Below are positions 10,533-19,540 of a stretch of DNA of 64,000 bases, one piece after another (position 1 is the stretch's first letter; every line of letters begins with the position of its first letter). Position numbers and translations under genes: made by a program. This DNA is from Histomonas meleagridis. Taxonomy: Eukaryota > Parabasalia > Tritrichomonadida > Dientamoebidae. The stretch lies in assembly GCA_020186115.1 (NCBI GenBank), contig WSYJ01000178.1, positions 496,001 through 560,000 of the forward strand, given 5' to 3'. The notes under the pieces were generated by a model. It was given only the letters and a program-made list of their open reading frames with translations, was not told the origin of the DNA and searched no databases.

Positions 10533-11507
10533 TTATTTTGTTTTCTGCGATTGATTTGAATTAAGTTTTGGTTGTGTTATTGTTGGTTTTTGTTGTTTAT
10601 CTTTTTCCTCTTTCTTTTTCATCTCAATTTTTCCTTCCAATTTTTCAATTTTTCGTTTTGTTTTTTCGGCTTGCTTTTCAAGTTCCAAATCACTATAAAT
10701 GGAATATGCGTTTTGATACAAATCAATTGCACCTTTGAGATTTCCGCTTTGTTCAGTACAATGCGCTGTCTCATACATTAGTGATGCAACTTGTTCATCT
10801 TGTTCCCCTTTGTTTGCTATATCTAATGATTGATACGCTTTTTCATAAAAAGAAATTGATGTTTCATATTCACCAAAATAAAAATTGGTTCGTGCAAATA
10901 TGATATCTCTTTTATACATCAAATATTTGTTTTCGCTCTCATACTCAGAATACCCTTTAAGAGTTCGCTCAGCTCTTTGTATGTTGTTGAATCTTTCGGA
11001 ATCAGAAGAAGTTTCAATTTGAATGGAAGATGTGGCAGATTCGACAGCAATCCTAAATTTGTCTTCATCACTCGCATCAATTTCTTCACTGATTTCTTTG
11101 GCTTTGAGAATAAGCCTTTTTGAACTTTCTGGTCTATTGTTTTGATTATAAAATTCAACAAGATCCATAATTGAATCCATGGCCTCTTTAGACAGTTCAC
11201 CATATTCCATAGAAGTTAGTATTTTTTTATGGACTAAAAGTTTGAATTTTTTGTTAATGGAAATATCTTCTGAATCTAAAAGATCGTTGATGTCTGAAAT
11301 TTTATCCGCAGGTGTCCTAGTATCCATGGCCTCTTCTGGATGCTCCGAAAAATATTTTAAGGCGTATTCTTTTGGTTGAGTTGAAATATCGTTTTTTGTA
11401 ATTTTGTTTTTATTTGGAACACGCGAAAGCCGATTTAAAGATGATTCCATTTCAATGGTTTGCTTTTTGGTTGTATTTTTCTTTTCTCCCCATGGAAGTG
11501 TGTTCAT
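10533..11507 (-). CDS. TPR-containing protein, trichomonad hypothetical
   Basis: This 324-residue protein is hydrophilic and mostly helical. Residues about 205-290 form TPR-like pairs (FYFGEYETSISFYEKAYQSL and AIDLYQNAYSIYSDLEL). A Lys/Glu-rich coiled coil follows, then a Gln/Lys tail. There is no signal peptide or membrane segment. TPRs scaffold protein complexes. I cannot assign a pathway. The ATG at 11507 is followed by a short basic leader (MNTLPWGEKKN), and an ACGTTAA-type element lies just upstream. It could be a cytoskeletal or flagellar scaffold, but nothing in the sequence shows that. Confidence 0.6.
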   Translation of the reverse strand: MNTLPWGEKKNTTKKQTIEMESSLNRLSRVPNKNKITKNDISTQPKEYALKYFSEHPEEAMDTRTPADKISDINDLLDSEDISINKKFKLLVHKKILTSMEYGELSKEAMDSIMDLVEFYNQNNRPESSKRLILKAKEISEEIDASDEDKFRIAVESATSSIQIETSSDSERFNNIQRAERTLKGYSEYESENKYLMYKRDIIFARTNFYFGEYETSISFYEKAYQSLDIANKGEQDEQVASLMYETAHCTEQSGNLKGAIDLYQNAYSIYSDLELEKQAEKTKRKIEKLEGKIEMKKKEEKDKQQKPTITQPKLNSNQSQKTK

Positions 11508-12022
11508 TCCATTCTTATTAAATTAACGTACTTTGTGCGTGAATCCACTTTTCAAACAAAAATGTCTTGGAAGCAAAAAATATTATTCGTTTCGTAACAC
11601 ACGTGAAATTCATACAAATATTTGTTCCCATAATTTCTGCTAATGAAGACCTAAATCAAAATTTTGTTCAATGTGATTTATTTATAATGTACTGAATATA
11701 ATAATATTATCTAACTAATTTTTTTTTTAATTACAGAGTTAGGGGAGATCTGTGAAAAATGCTTTAAAGTTATTGAATTTTTCAAAATTGAAATTACGAG
11801 AAAAGAACATTTTTACTTATATATTTACATTTTAGAGAATAACTGTACAACAAATTTAAGGTATTGATTAAATTCAAATATTATGTATTTTTGTAACCTG
11901 AAATTAAAAAAAAAATTATTTTCGAAAAAAAAATCAAATTGATGCAACTTTCATACTCTCGTTGGTCCAAAAAGCTCAAAAGGTTTAAAGAAAAACAATA
12001 AATTTTTTGAAACAAGTACGCT
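11508..12022. other. Intergenic, nothing recognised
   Basis: AT-rich DNA upstream of the TPR gene. It contains homopolymer A/T runs (for example near 11720 and 11910) and no convincing frame. Confidence 0.5.
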
Positions 12023-12528
12023 TTGATGCTTTATCCCCGTCAAAATCTTGACTTTATAAAATGCTTTTTTGAAATCAATGTTTCTTTAGATCATCTTGAG
12101 CTCAAGCTCTGGCGGTTTCCGAAAAATTTGAGCCAAATCTGTTCGTCACTCCCTGAAGTATTTCTGATTAAATTGCCACAATTATCGTCCCCGAGTGAAT
12201 GGACGATCAAATCGATCCGTATGACTTACCTACACCCATTCGCATTATGGTTGCCTGCTAATACACTTTGGTACTCTTTCCTTTTTTTCCCATAGTAATT
12301 CCCATTCTCCTGATTTTCAAATTTTTTAATACAATTATTCATGGTGAATTAGCTATTACTATTCCACTAGATCAAAAAGATAATAATATAATCCCTTATT
12401 CCAAGGAGGATAGCTCTTATTTCAATGAGGATAACCCTTATTTCAATGAGGAACAAGCATATACTCAAGGAACACAATATTACCCGTGTGTAAATGAAAT
12501 GATGGAGGATGACTTCTTGGTTAATTAA
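12023..12528 (+). pseudogene. Possible degraded gene with acidic, Tyr/Asn-rich C-terminus
   Basis: Two overlapping frames share coding-like composition. The first (ATG at 12026, ending 12295) has WRFPKNLSQICSSLPEVF. The second ends at 12528 with a hydrophilic tail containing a short duplication (SYFNEDNPYFNEEQ) and finishing MEDDFLVN. Together they look like one protein interrupted by a frame break. No family is recognised; an acidic tail of this kind occurs in transcription factors, but that is only a suggestion. Confidence 0.28.
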
Positions 12529-13452
12529 TTCATGAAAAAAATAAATTATTCGTGATGCGTTGTGATGTTGTCAACTTCCAAATGAAAAACTGGTGTATAC
12601 GCCTTCCAACTGAATTTTTATTTTTGAGAAAACGTGCTTCATGAAGCTTATTTGAAAAAGCATAAATTCAATACTTTATATTAAAATTGAATAATTTCGA
12701 GTTTTCTGTCCATAAATGGTTACCCATTTATTTCAATTGAAAAAGTCGACAAACCGTTTCGGGACATAAAGTGCACTTCATATCATTCTATCAAAAAGTT
12801 AATGGCGGTTAATTTGGCGCAAATTGAAATTTTGATAATTGATTAAATGTGAAGCATCAACGAAATTTTAAAAGTATCAAAAAATAAATATTACATTCAT
12901 AATATTTTTTTAAGCAGATTTTTGAAGGTTCATGTATCTATCGAAATCCTTATTTTTTAATAAAAAAAAAAAAAAAAAAAAAAAAAAAACTTTTTATAAA
13001 ATTTTCTTTATCTTAGCTGAATATGTTAGAACTTATGTAGATCATATTTATGCAAAAATAAATTGTAAAAATTAATCTTTAATGGATATACAAAGTAAGT
13101 AATTACAAGAAGATAAAATTACAAATTGGCTATTTTTCTCAAACATACTTTAAGAAAACGCACTTAAAATATGGATATTCGTAACGTATCATTTTTATTT
13201 CAATTCTTGAAAAGTCATGGAGAAAAATGAATTTTGATGATTTTAACGTACAATTTCCGACCGTTTATTTATCATAGAATGCATTCAATCTCCTTTGAGA
13301 TTTATTCATTAATTAATATCTATTATTTTTTATTTAAAGTTCATTTAATATTTTGTGATTTCCATTTTTCCCCTGTTATTAAATCAGCCAAAAGAAAAAA
13401 ATTTTTAAAATATATAATAAAAAATATTTTAAAAAAATATTTATTTGTAAAA
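12529..13452. other. Intergenic with E2F-like sites and a poly(A) tract
   Basis: No gene is visible. Features are an AATGGCGGTT sequence near 12801, an AATTTGGCGCAAATT near-palindrome at 12811-12825 and a run of 28 A at 12962-12989. Confidence 0.5.
12962..12989. repeat. Poly(A) homopolymer, 28 bases
   Basis: An uninterrupted run of 28 A on the plus strand, the longest homopolymer noticed in the window. There is no neighbouring gene end and no flanking duplication that I could see. Confidence 0.8.
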
Positions 13453-14208
13453 TTAATATGAATTGGAATCTTTAAGAGCTAATTCAGTGATAATATTACT
13501 TGCTTTTCTTAGTTCTGATCTAATATAATTTTGGGACTCTTCGATATTTATGAAGTCTGGTTCAAACTCTTGGATTCCTTCTTGCATAGGAAGATGGAGT
13601 GGCTCTGGTGTCTTAGTAAGTTCATCGAAGAGGCTGGGCGTTAGCTGCTCAAGGTGAAATTGAAAATCGATAAGTTCTGGTTTTGGTAATTTTTGATTTT
13701 GTATGAAATTTGTATTTGTTTGACATTTAATTATTTCGGGAGAAATGGGTTCGGTATATTCTGGCTTTGATATTTTTGCAATTTTTGCAAGGTTTTTTTG
13801 GCATTCTGTTATTTCTTGGTTTTTTGGAAATTTGGATTGGAGCTCATAAAACGTCATAACTAACTCAATATCTTCATCCAGTAAATTACCAGATATAACA
13901 CTGTCCCATTTGGCCTCAAGAATACTTTCTTCTAGAATAAATAATGCATTAAAAAATGTGATATCTGATTCATTTAATTTCTCATGATTCATTTTCGAAA
14001 AGTAATAACATATGTCTCTGATTTTTTTGATGGCTTTTTGTATTGTTTCTTTTATTTTATTTTGAAATTCTCCAGAATCAAAAAAAATAAGATTTTGAAA
14101 GAAATTGTTTTGAACTATTTGCTTTACCATTTCGTCCAATTGTGATTTATCGGTAAGATTTATAAAATTTTCAATGATTTCTATCTCTGAACTAGGAGCA
14201 TTATTCAT
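13453..14208 (-). CDS. Hypothetical helical protein
   Basis: The 251-residue protein has an amphipathic helical first half (IIENFINLTDKSQLDEMV, KIKETIQKAIKKIRDICYYF) and a Pro/Glu-rich, disordered-looking second half with repeated PEP/PEL motifs. No membrane segment or known domain is seen. The ATG at 14208 is clear, and an AACGGTTATT MYB-type element (gene strand) sits about 38 bases upstream. The gene is followed immediately upstream by a recently duplicated segment and a transposase remnant, so it lies in a rearranged neighbourhood. Function unknown. Confidence 0.55.
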   Translation of the reverse strand: MNNAPSSEIEIIENFINLTDKSQLDEMVKQIVQNNFFQNLIFFDSGEFQNKIKETIQKAIKKIRDICYYFSKMNHEKLNESDITFFNALFILEESILEAKWDSVISGNLLDEDIELVMTFYELQSKFPKNQEITECQKNLAKIAKISKPEYTEPISPEIIKCQTNTNFIQNQKLPKPELIDFQFHLEQLTPSLFDELTKTPEPLHLPMQEGIQEFEPDFINIEESQNYIRSELRKASNIITELALKDSNSY

Positions 14209-14245
14209 TGGTCTTCAAATAAGCCTATGTAAGGCACTTTTTAAT

Positions 14246-14253
14246 AACCGTTT
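14246..14253 (-). promoter_or_regulatory. MYB-type element (AACGG core) before the 13.4-14.2 kb gene
   Basis: AACCGTTT on the plus strand (AAACGGTT on the gene strand), about 38 bases before the ATG at 14208. It is one of the recurrent AACGG elements in the window. Confidence 0.35.
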
Positions 14254-14375
14254 TTTATAATGAAAGGATGCGCTCGGAGGTTCTCTACAAATTTTTAAAA
14301 ATTAATCAATATACATATCTCCACATAATAATGTAGAATATTAGAATGGGCACATTGAATATTATTCAAAATCAA

Positions 14376-14744
14376 TTTAATTTATTTATATTTAAATCGA
14401 GGTCACAAAACATAAACTTACATAATTGTATCATCTATCACCTCAAACTTTGAAGCTAGTGCAAATAAGAAATTTTTTTGTCGAATTATTTAACAACAGA
14501 GAAGAAAATAAAAACAAAGAAAATAAGATTTAACAAAGATAATAATATGGTAAATGAGACATTCTTCTTGTTAAAAAAGATCTCTATTTTGATATGAAGT
14601 TTTTACCATTTCGATTAAAATTTCATGTGTATTAATTCCATTCTTGGCTGACACTTCTTTGAATTTTGCTCCAAACCTGCGTGCGATGCATTTGCCTTCT
14701 TCTTTTTTAACCACTCGCATGTATTTTAAATCAATTTTATTTCC
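14376..14744 (-). repeat. 369-bp segmental duplicate of 18061-18429, with the 3' end of a pseudo-GTPase gene
   Basis: This segment matches 18061-18429 with the same length and only about four mismatches that I can see. It carries the last 58 codons of the pseudo-GTPase at 18256-18780 (copy at 14571-14744, from the NKIDL motif to the stop) plus 195 bases of its downstream flank. Homology ends abruptly at GGAAATAAAATTGAT, inside a truncated transposase frame. The copy has no start and is a pseudogene fragment. Confidence 0.9.
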
Positions 14745-15136
14745 GAACAATTGAACATCTTAATGTAATCTCCTAGGTGAATATTCAAGTAGTATTCAAT
14801 TGCAATTTCTCTAAAGCCTATATTTGTGGAGAGGTTTCCTTGATCAATAATGTCCGACACATATGATGCAAGGTTATTTTCTTCCTTTTCTGTAAAAATT
14901 CTATTTTTTCTTCCCCAGTTGTTATTTTTTGGTGACCATTTTTTATCTTCTTGGTAGCACTTCCTCCATGTATAAAGAGTTGGTGGAGGAATGCCAGCTC
15001 TCTTGCTTATGGATGGTATAACCTTTTTGTTCTGAAATTCTGCACATATTAGCATCCATATGTCCCTATTTATGTGTTCTTTGTGATCTCTGTGTGATCT
15101 CGGATTGTCATTATAGACACGGTTCAAATGATTCAT
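14726..15136 (-). mobile_element. Truncated transposase: N-terminal helix-turn-helix domains only
   Basis: The 136-residue frame has two DNA-binding helix-turn-helix motifs typical of pogo/Tc1-mariner-like transposases: a first HTH (ISKRAGIPPPTLYTWRKCYQ) and a CENP-B-type second (IFTEKEENNLASYVSDII, then STNIGFREIAIEYY). No DDE/D catalytic domain follows, because the frame runs into the duplicated GTPase segment and stops. The element is therefore 3'-truncated and cannot be autonomous. The ATG at 15136 is plausible. Terminal inverted repeats were not found by eye. Family assignment rests on the HTH pair and is moderately sure. Confidence 0.6.
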
Positions 15137-15284
15137 GAAAAAAAATACCGTCGAAGTTAAATAGAAATAAAAAAAGAAGCAATTTTTATTAAGAAAAATT
15201 CACATATTGTGAAGAAAAATAAAAATTTATCAATAACAGAAGTTAAAAAACATTTTCAATATCTATTTTTTTTTTTGTTCATTT
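15137..15284. other. AT-rich flank of the transposase remnant
   Basis: Short A/T-rich stretch with no reading frame. It may include the 5' end of the mobile element. Confidence 0.3.
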
Positions 15285-15442
15285 GAGATGTTCACTGATG
15301 TTTTGTTGAGATGTTTTGTCGAGATGCAATGCTGAGATCTTCTTCTGAGATGTTCACTGATGTTTTGTTGAAATGCTTTGTTGAGATGTTTTGCTGGAAT
15401 CTCCTTCTGTGATGCAATGCTGAGATGTTCACTGACGTTTTG
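15285..15442. repeat. Degenerate minisatellite with GAGATGTTCACTGAYGTTTTG units
   Basis: The unit GAGATGTTCACTGATGTTTTG occurs at 15285, 15347 and (with one change) 15422, separated by variants of GAGATGYTTTG and GATGCAATGCT. The higher-order spacing is 62 then 75 bases. Both the minus-strand frames and composition allow coding, but no gene boundary can be set. Confidence 0.75.
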
Positions 15443-15460
15443 CTGTATTAATTTGTTATT

Positions 15461-15563
15461 GTTGACCTACCTGACGCTGTAGCGTGAATGTGCCGGCGAT
15501 CCATTATCAACTCTGCCACACTGATCCCCGGGTGGTCCAGGAGTTGCGTAAAGATAGGTCAAC
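15461..15563. ncRNA. Candidate structured RNA or mobile-element end, GC-rich, foldable
   Basis: A 103-base island of about 54% GC sits in DNA of roughly 30% GC. Its ends are complementary over nine bases (GTTGACCTA at 15461-15469, TAGGTCAAC at 15555-15563). Inside are a hairpin ACGC-TGTA-GCGT (15474-15485) and a longer stem CAACTC (15508-15513) with GAGTTG (15541-15546) that encloses CCAC/GTGG. This gives a three-way-junction fold. I do not recognise it as tRNA, 5S, SRP, RNase P or a known ribozyme. Strand is undetermined. It could instead be a short inverted-repeat element. Confidence 0.3.
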
Positions 15564-16202
15564 ATGAGGATAATGTACTGATTTTGCATCAACAACGGTT
15601 ATCACATGAATTTGATATAATCATGAGCAGTTTCAGTTAATTTATCGCTACCATCGATCCCGCCAATACTGGCGCCAAGAATTATAACACAATTTAATTT
15701 TCAATAATATCTCAATGCCATCAATTTTTCTGAAAAAAGAATTACCAATTTGGGCGAGACAAAAATATTTTATTTGAAATTTAGTTTATTCTTCAAATAT
15801 CAGAATAAATATGCATTAAAACATCGTGGGTGACACTCAAAATTTAAATGCTATTTTATTAATTAAATTTATGACTTTCAAAATTCATAAAATATTCGTT
15901 CGTTTTGTGTGGGGGCTGGTCGTTGCATTTGATTTCACCATCTAAGATATGCAAATATTAACATGAAGAGAAGTCTCAGGTATAAAACCGATACCACTTT
16001 TTGAAAAGCGTGTTATGAAAAATAACAGGTAATGTGATGTGAATTATGGGAAACCGTTAAAAAATTATTGTTATTTTTGATTATTTTACGAAAAGTATTA
16101 ATGATCCAAATGAAAAAAAAAAAATCACATGAAAACTTTTTTCTTTTGTATAAGTTAAAGTGTGTTTTTAATGATTCAAAGCATTCGTTATTTATAAATT
16201 TT
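15564..16202. other. Intergenic, with an orphan promoter-like motif
   Basis: AACGGTTA at 15594-15601 is followed by TCAC and an ATG that opens only four codons, so it looks like a promoter without a gene. A GGCGCC-containing stretch is near 15670. Otherwise nothing is seen. Confidence 0.4.
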
Positions 16203-17918
16203 TTATTTACTTAACAAGTGTTTCAGGTTTTGGAGGTATGTATATTTATAAGGTCTTTCATTTCTGTAATTGTCAATTTTCTTTATCAATTGTTTTGCAT
16301 TATTACTTATGAAAGCCTTAAGTTTTTCTTTACTTTTTTCATTTACCACATTTGCTTGTATATTTATTTTTTCATTAATTTTATTTGATATTATTTTTAC
16401 AAATTTGCCGAAATATTTTGTTCCATAATCCGATTTAATCATTTCGATTGTATCATCAAATGATGAAAAAATGAAATTTCTTTGTTGTGCATCATATTTT
16501 GATAAAAAAGGTCGAACAGCTGCTTTCAAAAGAGAAAACAACACTTCGAATGCGATTGTTTTATCATTATATATTATAATTACACTAATTATAATACTTC
16601 TTATCATATATAATGCTTTATTTGGAATTTCATTAAATTCATTAGAAATTATGTTCAAAAAATCCGAATTCGAATCGATTTTCTTTTCAATCATTTCTTT
16701 TATAATTAATGATAACCATTTACTTGAAACAGACACAAACAACGAAATAATTGAAGTTGAATATTGTGTTTTATCAACAAATAATTTCGAAATTTCAGTT
16801 TTAGAAAATTCAGCAAAAAGAATTGTTCGAAGTAAATAATCAATTCTTGAATACATTGAAAAAACATTAAATATAATACTTGCAATTGTAGTTGTTAACT
16901 CAGAACAATTTAATAAAGAAAGCACAAGTGTTAAATCAGGTGAAATAAGTGCAGAACATATTAAATCAGTGGAATCTTCCGCCATTAACTTCATATATGA
17001 TTTAACGATTGAATAACTCGAAAATGAATTAATTTTAGTAATAGCTTCACTAATTTTATTTGGAGATTCAATTGAAAGTATTGTTTTATTATCGCTCTTT
17101 AATATGATTTTGTTATTAGTGTTATGTAATGTTATATTTGTTAATGGATATGTTTTGTTACCAATGTGAATAGTTTTGTCAAGTGTTATTCGCGCTTTAA
17201 GTGATGAATAAAAGTTAAATTTGGATATCCGCTGATCTGAAAGAGGATTAAGAGCTTCGTTGTCAATATAAAATTGTTCTGAAAATTCCAATAGATAATC
17301 ATCAATTTCTTTTTCATCCATTTCACTTGAACTTATTTCATTTTGAAGATCATTGAGTGTGGATTTAATGACATTTGAAGTTTTCCTAAAAGGGAAAAAG
17401 AAACTAGAAAATAGCATTAAAAATGAAAATCCTTCATTACTGAAATTAATGGAATTCATATTTGATGAAATAACAATTTCATCATTGACTAAAACTTGGA
17501 AGTTTTGATTGAAAATTTCATCTAGATCAACTTCATCACTTGAATTTGTTGAACTAAGATCTTGGATTTCGTCAAGATTTGATGTATTTGTTTCACAAAT
17601 TTTCCGTTTTGTGTTACTGCTTTTTCTTGGTGAGATAAAAGTGTGATTAAAATTATTGATAACATTTGATCCTTTGGATGATTTTCGTAAATAACGCTTT
17701 GCATTTCGTATTTTTTGGATTTGAATGAAGTTTTGTATTTCACTGAGACATTCTTCTATGTCAATATGCTCATTATTAATTATATTAGTATTATTACGAC
17801 TTTGTATGAATTCTTGAATTTCCTTACTGCATTCATCAAGGTTTTCAATAAGTTTTACGTCAGGAACTTCTTGAGGATTTTCGTTCTTTGTTGGGATTTC
17901 ACTGTTTTGACCCAACAT
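16203..17918 (-). CDS. RasGAP-like domain protein lacking the arginine finger (tentative)
   Basis: The 571-residue protein has a Ser/Asn-rich N-terminal third with an internal duplication (CSKEIQEFIQS and CLSEIQNFIQI), a short hydrophobic patch (FSFLMLFSSFFFPF, about 164-177), and a helical C-terminal half. Residues about 325-500 follow the pattern of a RasGAP domain: YLLRTILFAEF, then KLFVDKTQYST where RasGAPs have LFRxxS/T, and later VLFSLLKAAVRPFLS where they have FLFLRFxxPAI. The catalytic arginine of the LFR motif is Val here, so GAP catalysis is unlikely. Family resemblance is remote and needs profile comparison. It lies between a transposase remnant and a pseudo-GTPase. The start ATG at 17918 is clear. 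Confidence 0.45.
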   Translation of the reverse strand: MLGQNSEIPTKNENPQEVPDVKLIENLDECSKEIQEFIQSRNNTNIINNEHIDIEECLSEIQNFIQIQKIRNAKRYLRKSSKGSNVINNFNHTFISPRKSSNTKRKICETNTSNLDEIQDLSSTNSSDEVDLDEIFNQNFQVLVNDEIVISSNMNSINFSNEGFSFLMLFSSFFFPFRKTSNVIKSTLNDLQNEISSSEMDEKEIDDYLLEFSEQFYIDNEALNPLSDQRISKFNFYSSLKARITLDKTIHIGNKTYPLTNITLHNTNNKIILKSDNKTILSIESPNKISEAITKINSFSSYSIVKSYMKLMAEDSTDLICSALISPDLTLVLSLLNCSELTTTIASIIFNVFSMYSRIDYLLRTILFAEFSKTEISKLFVDKTQYSTSIISLFVSVSSKWLSLIIKEMIEKKIDSNSDFLNIISNEFNEIPNKALYMIRSIIISVIIIYNDKTIAFEVLFSLLKAAVRPFLSKYDAQQRNFIFSSFDDTIEMIKSDYGTKYFGKFVKIISNKINEKINIQANVVNEKSKEKLKAFISNNAKQLIKKIDNYRNERPYKYTYLQNLKHLLSK

Positions 17919-18060
17919 TATGTATGTACGTTAATAATAGGACTGCAGTCAAAATGGGTACATGAGGAATTTTTTAATGAACACCTTTAAGTATTATTGT
18001 ACTTAGGGGATACTTGTGCATTACCATCCATAATCAAAACAAGATAATGAGTTCAAAAAA

Positions 18061-18429
18061 TTTAATTTATTTATATTTAAATCGAGGTCACAAAACATAA
18101 ATTTACATAATTGTATCATCTATCACCTCAAACTTTGAAGCTAGTGCAAATAAGAAATTTTTTTGTCGAATTATTTAACAACAGAGAAGAAAATAAAAAC
18201 AAAGAAAATAAGATTTAACAAAAATAATAATATGGTAAATGAGACATTCTTCTTGTTAAAAAAGATCTCTATTTTGATATGAAGTTTTTACCATTTCGAT
18301 TAAAATTTCATGTGTATTAATTCCATTCTTGGCTGACACTTCTTTGAATTTTGCTCCAAACCTGCGTGCGATGCATTTGCCTTCTTCTTTTTTAACCACT
18401 CGCATGTATTCCAAATCAATTTTATTTCC
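18061..18429 (-). repeat. Source copy of the 369-bp duplication
   Basis: This is the partner of 14376-14744, in the same orientation. It includes the 3' end of the pseudo-GTPase gene and its downstream flank. Because this copy continues into an intact gene while the other ends at a truncated frame, it is the likely source. Confidence 0.9.
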
Positions 18430-18780
18430 AATTAGAAATAAAGGTGTACCATAGGGAATTTTATCTTTGCATTTGTTCATTGCAACAATGGTGTTTTCAA
18501 AAGATTCACGATTAGAAATATCATAAACAAAAAAAAAGGTATGGACTTTAAACACATTAACACGAATCAGTTCACCTGAATATTCATAAAAAATTTGAAG
18601 CCGAATCTTTGTTTTATCTTCCAGTTCAATTCGTTTAATTTTAAAATTAATCCCAAGAGTAGATGGGGGATCATCTTGGAATTTATCATAAAGTAACCGG
18701 TTGAGAAAATAGATAATACTTCCTGGTGCTTGGTGTCCGCATTGGATTGCATACATCACCAGCTTTACTTCGTCTTCCAT
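18256..18780 (-). CDS. Rab-like pseudo-GTPase
   Basis: The 174-residue protein keeps the Ras-superfamily fold: a switch I like Rab (PPSTLGINFKIK, about 38-49), FFFVYDISNRESFEN, the G4 motif NKID (119-122) and the G5 motif SAK (149-151). The nucleotide-binding and catalytic parts are lost. The P-loop reads GHQAPGSI (15-22) where GxxxxGKS/T is required, so the essential Lys is absent, and switch II reads IFYEYSGE instead of WDTAGQE. There is no C-terminal cysteine for prenylation. It is therefore unlikely to hydrolyse GTP or anchor to membrane, yet the frame is fully open. The ATG at 18780 is clear, with AACGG about 32 bases upstream. Confidence 0.7.
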   Translation of the reverse strand: MEDEVKLVMYAIQCGHQAPGSIIYFLNRLLYDKFQDDPPSTLGINFKIKRIELEDKTKIRLQIFYEYSGELIRVNVFKVHTFFFVYDISNRESFENTIVAMNKCKDKIPYGTPLFLIGNKIDLEYMRVVKKEEGKCIARRFGAKFKEVSAKNGINTHEILIEMVKTSYQNRDLF

Positions 18781-19540
18781 TTTGCCCTTAATCTGAAGGT
18801 TAGTGTAAATAAACGGTCGTTTTACACCTTAAATGCAAATGTAAAAAAACTCTATTTCACAGCACACAAAAATGATAAAAACCCAGTGCCTTTGAACCTG
18901 TGTCAACTAGAGAGTGGATGGATGAGGCTAAACTGGACAGAAAGGAATTTTTTGAAGGCTGCACACGCAAAATTTGATAAATTTACATATTTATTTTGAT
19001 AACTTTATTTATAATGAAAAAGTGGAATTAGGGGCACCTGTTTGTGTCTTCGGACTCATTTTATGAAAAAGGGGATATTTCAATTTTCTGATTTTATTTT
19101 CATCTTTGCCAAAGTATCGAAAAATCGAGAGTATTGAATTTGGAATTGAGCAAACTGTGTATAGTTTCTGGGCAAAATAGAAATAATGGGTTTGAGCTTG
19201 ATAAACAAACTTAGAGCAAGTAAGATCACATTTTGTGATATTATATATACTGAAAATAAATCTTTAAAAAAAAAAAAGAAGTAAATTCATTTTTTTTTAG
19301 GAAATGGATTTCATTTATATCAGCGCCGATATAAAAAAACTAATGACAAAGTTGTTTTTGATTTTTTTATATTTAATGAATGTAATCATAGCAAGAAATC
19401 GAGAAAAAATAAAAAACAACGAACGATATATTTTCTGATATTTACATTCTTCAAATCATTTACAACAATTTATATATTAACGTTCACCGATTATTTGTGG
19501 TGAAAACGCTCGAAAATCTCTGAAAAACCTATCAATAAAA
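18781..19540. other. Intergenic between pseudo-GTPase and HECT genes
   Basis: AACGG at 18812-18816 serves the divergent pseudo-GTPase gene. A TATATC-AGCGCC-GATATA palindrome lies near 19317-19334, and AACGTTCACCG near 19480 precedes the HECT gene. No gene is seen. Confidence 0.5.

Noticed and set aside
15461-15563. The GC-rich island as tRNA, 5S rRNA, SRP RNA, hammerhead or HDV-like ribozyme
   Set aside because: No T-loop GGTTCGA, no 5S or SRP conserved loops, no CUGAUGA/GAAA pair, and the terminal stem joins the two ends, which does not fit an HDV fold.
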